Shown here: positions 15,598 to 21,876 of the stretch, piece after piece
Layout of the letters: the number at the start of each line of letters is the position of its first letter
How positions within the stretch are numbered: the first letter of the stretch is position 1
IMG/VR virus record: IMGVR_UViG_3300046011_010905
Span: 1-21,876 of that record
Length of the DNA stretch: 21,876 bases
Source of the DNA: a virus
Strand: one strand, 5' to 3'
Position numbers and translations under genes: made by a program
The notes under the pieces: model-generated
The model's database searches: none
What the model was told of the DNA's origin: nothing
The model's input: the letters and a program-made list of their open reading frames with translations, nothing else

Positions 15598-16898
15598 TAG
15601 TCTACCTTTTTAAGTTTAGGTAATTCAATTTTCTTTAATTGAGGGAGTTTAAGTTGTACTGGTTTTGGTACTTTATTTTCAAGGATAGATATTAGGTTTT
15701 CTCCCATTTTTTCTAAACTAAATTCAGTACGTGAACGATAAGCTTGTTTCTTTGCCCCGTCAGTATACTTTTTATAATTTTTATAAACATCTTCAAGCGT
15801 TTCAGCTGCTTTTTTATAATCAACAGTAAACCAAGCACTTTCTGGAAGGATCATATCTGGTACTACTGCTGAAGGGTGAATTTGTTTTAATTCTCCAGAT
15901 AATAGAATCGACATTTCAGGATCAAGAAAATCCAAATGACCACTCCAATTACTTACTATTACTGGTTTTTGTGATGTAGATGCTTCAAGTAATGGGCGAC
16001 CATATCCTTCACCTTTAGTAAACGATACGTGTGCTTTTACTTTAGGGTGGTTATATAGATTATTTACTTCTTCATCAGATAGTTCACCATGAAGAAGATA
16101 TATTTGTGGTAAGTTATTTCCTTCTACAGTAGATATAATTTTTCTAATTCTATCTAATATTTCCTCTCTATCTAAAACAGAATAATCAACACTAGATGTT
16201 TTAAGAATAAGTCCTGGTTTTTGTTTTTGGTTTTTAAAGGTTTCAAGGAATGTCTTAATCAACATACCTGTATTTTTTCTATCTTCACCTAACTCACCCT
16301 GTAACCAATGACCAACATATAAGAAGTTAAATTCCTCACTAATGTAATCAAATACATCCCAAATTTCACTTTCATTAGCTTTATCTACTTTTTTATATAC
16401 GTCTGTATTAACTCCTTCAAATAATACTTCTATAGGTTTTTCAAGTTTAATATTACGAACTACTTGACCTGTTTGATTATTTTTTTCTTCAAATTTACTA
16501 TTTTCAAATATATTTTTAGCATGGTTTGAAGATACTAAAGTTAAATCCATTCTATTAATTCCATCAATCCATTGAGGAGCGCAAATTGTAGTTTCAATAC
16601 CCGCTGTCATCCCAATATTAAATTTGCCTACTGGTTGGAATTCATTTGGCACTGTAATTTGAATCCAACAATCTGGTTGCTTTGGTAATTGAGGGTTTAA
16701 TAATAAACAATCTTTAAGTAATTTATGATCAGGATTATCATTTTGTAAAAATCCCCAAGGAGTATTTCCCCATCTTTGTGGAAGTATTTTTACATCATAT
16801 TTTCCAGATTTAACAATAGGTAACACTACATCTCTAGATCTAGCTCCATAACCGGAAAATGTATCAATTGGACAGCTTATAACTATTAGTGGTTTCAT
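15597..16898 (-). CDS. GT4-family glycosyltransferase with repeat tail
   Basis: A 433-residue GT-B fold glycosyltransferase. The N-terminal half opens with IVISCPIDTFSGYGARS, a glycine-rich acceptor-side loop. The C-terminal half begins near FNFLYVGHW (about 191) and carries the EX7E motif of GT4 enzymes at E297 and E305 (KGEGYGRPLLEAS). The last 22 residues hold a near-duplicate of LPxLKK (KLPQLKKIELPKLKK), a basic, low-complexity tail outside the fold. It starts 1 nt after the preceding GT4 gene and overlaps the zinc ribbon gene. Retaining transfer from an NDP-sugar is the family expectation; substrate unknown. The two adjacent GT4 genes are only distantly alike. Confidence 0.85.
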   Translation of the reverse strand: MKPLIVISCPIDTFSGYGARSRDVVLPIVKSGKYDVKILPQRWGNTPWGFLQNDNPDHKLLKDCLLLNPQLPKQPDCWIQITVPNEFQPVGKFNIGMTAGIETTICAPQWIDGINRMDLTLVSSNHAKNIFENSKFEEKNNQTGQVVRNIKLEKPIEVLFEGVNTDVYKKVDKANESEIWDVFDYISEEFNFLYVGHWLQGELGEDRKNTGMLIKTFLETFKNQKQKPGLILKTSSVDYSVLDREEILDRIRKIISTVEGNNLPQIYLLHGELSDEEVNNLYNHPKVKAHVSFTKGEGYGRPLLEASTSQKPVIVSNWSGHLDFLDPEMSILLSGELKQIHPSAVVPDMILPESAWFTVDYKKAAETLEDVYKNYKKYTDGAKKQAYRSRTEFSLEKMGENLISILENKVPKPVQLKLPQLKKIELPKLKKVD

Positions 16899-16899
16899 A

Positions 16900-18360
16900 T
16901 TATTGTGCGATAACGTGTTTTACAAAATGTTTAGGTTGTTCAAGGGGTTCTACCTTAATTAATTCAAAATCATATCTAGGTTCCCATTTATCAAATGTTT
17001 TATCAATTCCATCAATTACATTCTTACACATCCATCTAGCAGACATCATTGATTCATCTGAAGTAGCCCATTTATTAGCAGCTTCACACTGTTCCTTATA
17101 TAATTCTGGGTTGTTTAGTTTAGTATTATACACGGCTTTTATTTGTTCTGCTATATCGTGTGGATTTGCTCTGTCATCAAATATGTAAGGTGTAGGGACA
17201 GAACCAATTAAGCTAATATTACTTGGAAATACGGGATATGCCCATTTACCATGTTTCTTATATTTACCTCTATGGTTAGATCCAAATTCAGGAGTGAATT
17301 TAACCCACTCACCATTTTCATCTTCAAAACGCATTTGATCTTGCATACCACCCGTTACTGTAGCGATAATTGGTTTACCACATATCATCCCTTCAGTTAA
17401 TGATAATCCCCATCCTTCATTTGAACTAATTAGAGCAACAACATCAGATGTATTATAAAGTAAATTCATTATATTAGCTGGGTAGCGGCCATTTGAGAAG
17501 GTAAGATTATACTTTGAATCGTTACCAAATAACATCTGTTGTACTGCAGGGAGATCAGTTCCATTATCATCAACAGGTTGTGTGTGTAGAGTAAATACAC
17601 ATTCTTTAGCCTGCTCTTCTGTAAGTGAATCTATAAAGATTTTCCAAGCTAACATCAAATCAGGAACCGATTTACGGCGAATATTTCTTGCATTATATAG
17701 AAGATTAAATTTATAATTTTTACCTCCATATAGTTGTTTTTTAAAGTCTTGAAGTGCAAGGTATTCAGGATGAGATGAATTAATCGGAAAGAATGAATCT
17801 TCATTTATTCCATGAGGAATATATTTGATTATTTTTTCAGATGCTATTTCCTCTCCCAATACACATCTATTAATATTTTCAGTTTGTTTTGAAATAGCAA
17901 GTAATGCATCACAAGATTCATAAAATGACTTATTATACATTGGATAAGGCAAGTCATCCCAAATGTTAAGGTAAATAAATGGAACTTTTTTTCTAAGTTC
18001 TTGTTCCATATGAAACAACCAAACCCAATACCTAGGATCTGTAAAGAACATAATGGCATCTGGTTTTTCCAGTTCCATTAATTGACGAATTAGTTCTGGG
18101 GATCCATACCCATCAATAGGGTAAAGATATACACTTGCATCTTCTATACCAGCGTATTTGTTTGTATCCGCATTAAGATCAAGACGTTTGCCTTTATCCG
18201 GGTGTTGAATTGCTCCTCCTACGTTTACCCAATTATAATGGTGAGCAGTACCAAGAACAATTTCACGAGCCATTGTAGAGATACCACTTGTCATTCTAAT
18301 GTCGTCACAAAGCAATAAGATTTTTTTTCGTTGTGCTTGGGGGATATAACCTTCTTTCAT
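16900..18360 (-). CDS. GT4-family glycosyltransferase
   Basis: A 486-residue GT-B fold glycosyltransferase. The N-terminal Rossmann half starts at KKILLLCDDIRMTSGISTM with the typical G-I/S-x-x-A loop. FNLLYNARNIRRK (about 218-230) opens the nucleotide-sugar binding half, and the EX7E motif lies at E315 and E323 (NEGWGLSLTEG), followed by GKPIIATVTGG. An insertion between about 335 and 400 is longer than in small GT4 enzymes. No membrane segment is visible. Base composition is higher in G+C here (22 of 60 in the line at 17281) than in the sugar block. It lies 11 nt after the ribbon-helix-helix-like gene and begins the glycan operon. Confidence 0.86.
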   Translation of the reverse strand: MKEGYIPQAQRKKILLLCDDIRMTSGISTMAREIVLGTAHHYNWVNVGGAIQHPDKGKRLDLNADTNKYAGIEDASVYLYPIDGYGSPELIRQLMELEKPDAIMFFTDPRYWVWLFHMEQELRKKVPFIYLNIWDDLPYPMYNKSFYESCDALLAISKQTENINRCVLGEEIASEKIIKYIPHGINEDSFFPINSSHPEYLALQDFKKQLYGGKNYKFNLLYNARNIRRKSVPDLMLAWKIFIDSLTEEQAKECVFTLHTQPVDDNGTDLPAVQQMLFGNDSKYNLTFSNGRYPANIMNLLYNTSDVVALISSNEGWGLSLTEGMICGKPIIATVTGGMQDQMRFEDENGEWVKFTPEFGSNHRGKYKKHGKWAYPVFPSNISLIGSVPTPYIFDDRANPHDIAEQIKAVYNTKLNNPELYKEQCEAANKWATSDESMMSARWMCKNVIDGIDKTFDKWEPRYDFELIKVEPLEQPKHFVKHVIAQ

Positions 18361-18371
18361 GTAACTAATTT

Positions 18372-18566
18372 TTAAATACTTCCTGTAAATTGTGTGTCTA
18401 GTTGATTGTGAATTTGTTTTCTGAATTCTTCATCTGTTAAGTATAAGAACATAGAGCGCTCTGTTAATTTTTGTACGCTAAATTTGTATCTTACGCATGC
18501 AATTTTAAATTGCTCAAATAAATCTTCAGGAACTTTTACGCTTGTTAATTGCATTTTGTTTCCCAT
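18372..18566 (-). CDS. Ribbon-helix-helix-like small protein
   Basis: A 64-residue protein with the layout of a ribbon-helix-helix DNA-binding domain: a strand LTSVKVP (7-13), helix EDLFEQFKIACVRY (14-27), a turn with F-S, and helix VQKLTERSMFLYL (31-43), then a charged tail. This is a structural reading of the pattern, not a family match. Such proteins bind DNA as dimers through the paired strand and often control their own genes. The start is ATG at 18566; a second Met at residue 5 is possible. It stands between the nuclease and the glycosyltransferase block, and an inverted repeat lies 4-26 nt ahead of its start, which would fit self-regulation. Confidence 0.6.
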   Translation of the reverse strand: MGNKMQLTSVKVPEDLFEQFKIACVRYKFSVQKLTERSMFLYLTDEEFRKQIHNQLDTQFTGSI

Positions 18567-18570
18567 AATA

Positions 18571-18592
18571 ATATATTTGAATATAAATATAT
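18571..18592. promoter_or_regulatory. Inverted repeat, possible operator
   Basis: ATATATTT (18571-18578) and AAATATAT (18585-18592) form a perfect 8-bp inverted repeat with a 6-nt spacer, in the 33-nt gap before the ribbon-helix-helix-like gene. A TATATTTA box is inside it on the minus strand, but no TTTG sits at the 20-nt spacing seen at the other two elements. Such a site could be an operator for the downstream protein. AT-rich DNA makes chance palindromes easy, so this stays tentative. Confidence 0.35.
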
Positions 18593-18599
18593 ACGCTTA

Positions 18600-19544
18600 T
18601 TAGAAAGAATGCACTTTGTTGCAAAGATCTTGTTTATCGTTGTATGGACACCACTTGCATGATTTTTCACCTGCATTTTTAAGATACGATTTTATTTGTG
18701 GTTTTCCAACTTCATCAAAACAATCCTTAACAAATGCTTCAAAGTTATCTATTGCTTGTTTTCGTTTATTTTTTCCACTAGCGGGTTTGAATGACTGAAG
18801 CCTGGGAATAGGGTATTCAGCTTGTTCATAGATTTTGCGCTTAACGATGAAGAATTCGACTTCGATTTGTTCAACGTCCCATCCAAACTGTCTTGCGAAA
18901 TATTCTTTGTATAGTAGGACTTGAGCAGTTTTTTGATCGTCTCTTTTTTCGTTGTCACTCCATCCACGAGTCGACGTTTTGATGTCATATATGTAAACTT
19001 TATTTAAACTTTCATCATATAAAGCAAAATCAATAAATGCCTTATAGTAGATATTATTATCTATTTTTAGTAATAGAGGTAACTCTATACCTAATAATTT
19101 AGTTCTGCGGATAGTGAATATCTGGTTTCTTTTTGGTTTAAGCCATCTTAATATTGCTATACCATCATCAAAGAATTCACTCATCTGCTCAGCATCAGTA
19201 AAATGAGCACCAGCTGCTTTATACTCTTTAGCATATACTTCTCTAAATCGCTCTTGAAATAATAATTCAAGATCCATTTTATCAGCAGCCGCTCCACTTT
19301 CCTCATACATTGTTGTAATATATGCTTGTAGTGTTTCATGAAATGCTGTACCAAATACAGTATGAATACTAGCTTGGTAGGGTTGCTTATTTTCTACATA
19401 AGTAAGATACCATTTATGAGGACAAGAAGCCCAAAGTGAATATTGAGAATAAGAAACGCTTTTTTGAAAAGCGTGATTTATTTCTGGTGGTTGGTAATTC
19501 TTTATTTTAAGTTCAATCTCAGATAACTTTTTCTTGGCTGCCAC
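18600..19544 (-). CDS. PD-(D/E)XK nuclease with Cas4-like Fe-S cysteines
   Basis: A 314-residue RecB/Cas4-type nuclease. FGTAFHETLQAY gives the motif with H69; FIDFALYDE gives the metal ligand D172; YDIKTST gives D187-x-K189; and QVLLY gives Q208 and Y212, the QxxxY motif. C41 (WASCPHKW) and C296, C299, C308 (SCKWCP...LC) are placed as the four ligands of a 4Fe-4S cluster in Cas4/AddB-like enzymes. Exonuclease action in phage recombination or host DNA breakdown is likely. The start is GTG: an in-frame TAA lies immediately before it (19545-19547), so it cannot extend, and no ATG occurs before residue 79. It overlaps the upstream gene by 26 nt. Confidence 0.88.
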   Translation of the reverse strand: MAAKKKLSEIELKIKNYQPPEINHAFQKSVSYSQYSLWASCPHKWYLTYVENKQPYQASIHTVFGTAFHETLQAYITTMYEESGAAADKMDLELLFQERFREVYAKEYKAAGAHFTDAEQMSEFFDDGIAILRWLKPKRNQIFTIRRTKLLGIELPLLLKIDNNIYYKAFIDFALYDESLNKVYIYDIKTSTRGWSDNEKRDDQKTAQVLLYKEYFARQFGWDVEQIEVEFFIVKRKIYEQAEYPIPRLQSFKPASGKNKRKQAIDNFEAFVKDCFDEVGKPQIKSYLKNAGEKSCKWCPYNDKQDLCNKVHSF

Positions 19545-19770
19545 TTATTATGTATTCTTGTTTAATTTTCTCTAAATATAAAATAGCATCCATATGTTCT
19601 TGTTTTGCATGCTCAATCCAGTCTAATAAATCTAAATCAGTACGATCTAAATCAACGCCATATTTTTCTTTACCTTTAAGTGAACGTTGTTCAAATTGTT
19701 CAATAATTGAACTAACTATTGAATCTAGTTTATGTAGATTTCCTTGTTTATCTTCTGTATAGTGATTCAT
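19519..19770 (-). CDS. Small MazG-like protein
   Basis: An 83-residue, mostly helical protein. The pattern EQRSLKGKEKYGVDLDR, then DLLDWIEHAKQEHMDAILYLEKI, is typical of small phage proteins related to all-alpha NTP pyrophosphohydrolases (MazG/dGTP diphosphohydrolase N-terminal type), where the H-A-x-x-E-x-x-D-A-x-x-Y-L helix carries acidic metal ligands (E58 and D61 by my count). It is too short for a full four-helix MazG domain, so it may work as a dimer or may only bind nucleotides. It overlaps the gp62-like gene by one base (TAATG) and the nuclease by 26 nt, within the replication block. Function inferred from pattern only. Confidence 0.62.
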   Translation of the reverse strand: MNHYTEDKQGNLHKLDSIVSSIIEQFEQRSLKGKEKYGVDLDRTDLDLLDWIEHAKQEHMDAILYLEKIKQEYIISGSQEKVI

Positions 19771-20141
19771 TACCCGTTGATTTGATTTACTATGTTTTCT
19801 AATTCTTCTTTAGGAAGCATATTAATGTATTCTTTAGCTTCATGTTTACTAACTTCATAATAAGCAGCAACTGCTTCTACTTGATCAGCTTTATATTCTT
19901 TTTTATTCTTAGCTTTAATATATTTAAGGTATTTATACTGTTTAGGAATAAGATCCTTATATAAATTATAAAGGTATTCTCCTTTCATTTGCCAAGTATT
20001 CTTTTGAATATAATTAACTACTTCACAGTAATCAGGATCCATACTTAAATAACGGTTGATCATCCAGTTATTCCAACCTTCATCACCTAAGTAGGGTCCT
20101 TTATTTGTAGTAATATTTTTAAGATGATCAAATATATTCAT
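19770..20141 (-). CDS. gp62: Clamp loader small subunit, gp62-like
   Basis: A 123-residue protein with the pattern of T4-type gp62 from marine myophages. MNIFDHLKNITTNKG, then WMINRYLSMDPDYCEVVNYI, then LIPKQYKYLKYIK and a C-terminal YYEVSKHEAKEYINML match in order the family features as I recall them: the FD start, the N-R-x-L-S segment, the P-K-x-x-x-Y segment and a final helix. gp62 has no ATPase site; one copy joins four gp44 subunits to load the sliding clamp. Size is smaller than T4 gp62 (187) but usual for the shorter marine versions. It lies three genes after gp44 here and overlaps both neighbours by a single base (TAATG). Confidence 0.78.
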   Translation of the reverse strand: MNIFDHLKNITTNKGPYLGDEGWNNWMINRYLSMDPDYCEVVNYIQKNTWQMKGEYLYNLYKDLIPKQYKYLKYIKAKNKKEYKADQVEAVAAYYEVSKHEAKEYINMLPKEELENIVNQING

Positions 20142-20359
20142 TAGTAATTTCTTGAATCGTTTTGATTATTATTATTAGTAGACATCTTCATATTAAGATG
20201 TTTTACTTCGCCTACCAAATTTAGATTTTGTTTATGTAAGCTATCTATTTGCATCTCATATTGTTTTAACTTTTCATCTGTTATTCTAAGATTATGAGAA
20301 ATTCCCATTATTTGAGCTTTAAGAGCTTCGTTTTCTTGTTTTAGTTGTTCTATAGTCAT
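20141..20359 (-). CDS. Small coiled-coil protein
   Basis: A 72-residue protein that is almost entirely a predicted coiled coil: MTIEQLKQENEALKAQI, then LKQYEMQIDSLHKQ and VGEVKHLNMKM, with leucine, isoleucine and methionine at heptad-like spacing, ending in an Asn-rich tail. I do not recognise a family. The ATG at 20357-20359 is preferred because it lies 7 nt after the upstream stop behind an A-rich stretch; an earlier ATG at 20398 would add 13 basic residues and overlap the zinc ribbon gene by 32 nt. Its location between two clamp loader genes suggests a replication- or transcription-related partner, but nothing shows this directly. Confidence 0.6.
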   Translation of the reverse strand: MTIEQLKQENEALKAQIMGISHNLRITDEKLKQYEMQIDSLHKQNLNLVGEVKHLNMKMSTNNNNQNDSRNY

Positions 20360-20366
20360 TTTATTT

Positions 20367-20627
20367 TTATTGAATAGTTTTTTCAGCAGATTTACCATAA
20401 AATTGTTTTAAAGGAGCAGGAATAAAATCTTCAAATAACACACCACATTTTTCACAGGCAATTAATTGAATAGGTACCATTCTATCCATTGGTAGTCCGG
20501 ATGCTAAACGAGATTCCTTACGCATGTACATTACTTCCTTAAATGTTTCATTACCGCATTCTTCACATGCTACTGAAAAAGTAGATGCTATATTTACTTG
20601 TTGTTGTTGAGGCTCAAATTGACTCAT
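20367..20627 (-). CDS. Zinc ribbon protein in replication block
   Basis: An 86-residue protein with two CxxC knuckles, C21/C24 (ACEECGN) and C58/C61 (ACEKCGV), spaced 34 residues apart, as in zinc ribbons. The N-terminal 15 residues are Gln-rich and probably flexible. A basic segment (MRKESRLASGLPMDRM) lies between the knuckles and could contact nucleic acid or protein. I do not recognise a specific family. Start ATG overlaps the stop of the gp44-like gene (ATGA), so it is coupled to the clamp loader. In T4 late transcription the clamp is also a transcription factor, so a small adaptor near the loader genes is plausible, but this is inference. Confidence 0.7.
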   Translation of the reverse strand: MSQFEPQQQQVNIASTFSVACEECGNETFKEVMYMRKESRLASGLPMDRMVPIQLIACEKCGVLFEDFIPAPLKQFYGKSAEKTIQ

Positions 20628-21544
20628 ATTACTTGTTTTTTAGTTGTTTCTAATATTTTTGCTATTGATGCTGCGAAATTAATTTCTTTATCAGGTACTA
20701 CACCTGCTCTCCAAATATGTTCATCTAATACTACTGATAATTCAGCATCATGTCCGTAACTAAATTCGGGTAATTGTTCAAACATATACTTATAAGCTAC
20801 TTGAAAATCATCAACTTGTGCATCAGCTACAAGTTGGCGAACTTGATACCAAGCATCTTTATCGCGCTTTTTTAATATTTGAATTAGTTGTTTAGTCCAA
20901 TTAGTATCTAAAGCAGCAATAGATAACTTACTATCTCTAACATTCTGTTGTAATACTTTAATAATAGAACGAACATCAGGATAGTATTCTTTAATTATTG
21001 ATACTACATCACTTACTTCATATTTAATACTTTCAACATCAAGTATATTAGTACAAATATGTCTTGCAACATCACCTTTAGTTGGTGGTTTTAGAATATG
21101 AATTTCACAACGTGATTGAAGTGGTTCAATTAAACGCTCAATGTAGTTACAAGTAAGTACAAAGCGAGTTGTAATTGAGTATTCTTCAATTAGGTTACGA
21201 AGCGCTGCTTGTGCTGGTTGAGTTAGGAAATCTGACTCATCTAGTATTACTACTTTAAGTGGTTGAAATGTAGATGTAGAGGCAAATCCTTTTACTTTAT
21301 CTCTAATAATATCAATCCCATTCTCATCACTAGCGTTAATGTAAAGATAATCACATTTGATATTCTTAACAATTAATTTAGCAAGTGTAGTTTTACCAGT
21401 ACCTGCTGTACCTGCAAATAGGAAATGGGGTATGTCGTTTTTATCAATACAATCGGAGATGCGGTTTTTAACCGCATCATTTCCGATGTATTGTTCTAAA
21501 TTTTCTGATCTATATTTCTCAATCCAGAGTGTATGTTGTTTCAT
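20624..21544 (-). CDS. gp44: Clamp loader ATPase subunit, gp44-like
   Basis: A 306-residue AAA+ ATPase of the replication factor C small subunit/T4 gp44 type (T4 gp44 is 319). The N-terminus LWIEKYRSENLEQYIGN is the usual W-x-E-K-Y-R start. Walker A is FAGTAGTGKTT (44-53), Walker B is VVILDESD (98-105), sensor 1 lies at TCNY (131-134) and the arginine finger in SRC (R145). A collar domain of helices fills the C-terminal third. Four copies with gp62 open and load the sliding clamp on primed DNA. It begins 20 nt after groEL and overlaps the zinc ribbon gene by ATGA. No Shine-Dalgarno sequence precedes it (AAATAATAAGTT). Confidence 0.92.
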   Translation of the reverse strand: MKQHTLWIEKYRSENLEQYIGNDAVKNRISDCIDKNDIPHFLFAGTAGTGKTTLAKLIVKNIKCDYLYINASDENGIDIIRDKVKGFASTSTFQPLKVVILDESDFLTQPAQAALRNLIEEYSITTRFVLTCNYIERLIEPLQSRCEIHILKPPTKGDVARHICTNILDVESIKYEVSDVVSIIKEYYPDVRSIIKVLQQNVRDSKLSIAALDTNWTKQLIQILKKRDKDAWYQVRQLVADAQVDDFQVAYKYMFEQLPEFSYGHDAELSVVLDEHIWRAGVVPDKEINFAASIAKILETTKKQVI

Positions 21545-21564
21545 AACTTATTATTTGTTTGAAT

Positions 21565-21876
21565 TTACATTCCAAATCCTGACATATCAACTTCTTCTTT
21601 CTTTTTATCTGTTGGTTTGTCATGAATTACACATTCAGTCATTAGAAGTGTAACGGCAGCTGCTGCTGCGTTTTCAAGTGCACAACGTACTACTTTAGTT
21701 GGATCAATAATGCCTGATTTAAAAGCATCTATTGTTCTATCACCTACAATATCAGGGACAGCATTCCTTTCTTTTAGGATTGAAACCCATTCATAATAAT
21801 CTTCACCAGCATTAGTTAAGATTTTATTAAGTGGAGTAGAACATGCTTTATATACGATTTGTCCTCCTAATCCTGA
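21565..21876 (-). CDS. groEL: GroEL chaperonin, C-terminal part only
   Basis: The last 103 residues of a Cpn60/GroEL chaperonin; the gene continues past the right edge and no start is in the window. Family features are NAGEDYY (compare NAGEE), SGIIDPTKVVRCALENAA, and TECVIHDKP, all in the right order for the end of the equatorial domain. The usual Y-G-Y-N loop is replaced by a region with VGDRTIDAF. The tail is DKPTDKKKEEVDMSGFGM: a charged stretch and one Gly-Phe-Gly-Met, in place of the GGM repeats of cellular GroEL. With clamp loader genes directly downstream it is a phage chaperonin, presumably for folding virion or replication proteins. Whether a GroES gene precedes it cannot be seen. 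Confidence 0.9.
   Translation of the reverse strand, partial: SGLGGQIVYKACSTPLNKILTNAGEDYYEWVSILKERNAVPDIVGDRTIDAFKSGIIDPTKVVRCALENAAAAAVTLLMTECVIHDKPTDKKKEEVDMSGFGM

Noticed and set aside
18749-18988. Second minus-strand frame inside the nuclease gene
   Set aside because: It overlaps the catalytic core of the nuclease in another frame, and the nuclease motifs are intact.
1-21876. tRNA genes, CRISPR arrays, insertion sequences or attachment sites
   Set aside because: Gaps total only about 200 nt and are too short for tRNAs; no regularly spaced repeats, transposase or integrase were seen.

Overview
The window looks like part of a large, AT-rich, T4-like (myovirus-type) phage genome. Every supportable gene lies on the minus strand, so the operon reads from right to left. 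Gaps between genes are almost absent (largest 65 nt, most genes overlap or abut). Phage identity rests on a gp44/gp62-type clamp loader pair beside small phage-type genes. A Bacteroidota host is suggested, not proven, by three things: none of the starts has a clear Shine-Dalgarno sequence, start regions are A-rich, and two internal promoter-like elements have the form TTTG-N20-TATATTTA, close to the Bacteroidota consensus TTTG-N19-TAnnTTTG.

Layout in transcription order. (1) 21876-18372, chaperone and replication block: C-terminal end of a GroEL chaperonin, clamp loader ATPase (gp44-like), a zinc ribbon protein, a small coiled coil, clamp loader small subunit (gp62-like), a small MazG/NTP-pyrophosphohydrolase-like protein, a PD-(D/E)XK nuclease with a probable Fe-S cluster, and a ribbon-helix-helix-like protein with an inverted repeat ahead of it. 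(2) 18360-13499, glycosyltransferase block: two GT4-type enzymes, a zinc ribbon protein, a GT2 and a GT61. (3) 13476-3308, sugar-building block opened by a promoter-like element: an RfbH/E1-type 3-dehydrase, a GT8-like transferase, an RmlB-type 4,6-dehydratase, a compact split thiamine-diphosphate (ThDP) enzyme (E1-alpha/E1-beta), a DJ-1/PfpI protein, a cupin, a small HAD phosphatase, an acetolactate-synthase-like ThDP enzyme, two short-chain-type reductases/epimerases and one unrecognised putative transferase. (4) 3242-567, opened by a second copy of the promoter-like element: a HAD-nucleotidyltransferase fusion, a short GDPD-like protein and a GT2-type transferase. (5) 542-3, a ClpP protease.

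The genes of blocks 2-4 together read as a phage-encoded pathway that makes and transfers unusual sugars. The 4,6-dehydratase, the RfbH-type 3-deoxygenase with its His-for-Lys change and Fe-S cysteines, the ThDP carboligase-like enzyme and the overlapping reductase match the logic of yersiniose-type branched 3,6-dideoxyhexose synthesis (YerE/YerF). A second, minimal two-subunit ThDP enzyme sits in the same operon. The product could decorate virions or remodel the host surface glycan; the sequence does not decide between them. There is no stretch over 300 bases without a gene, and no tRNA, CRISPR array or insertion sequence was seen.
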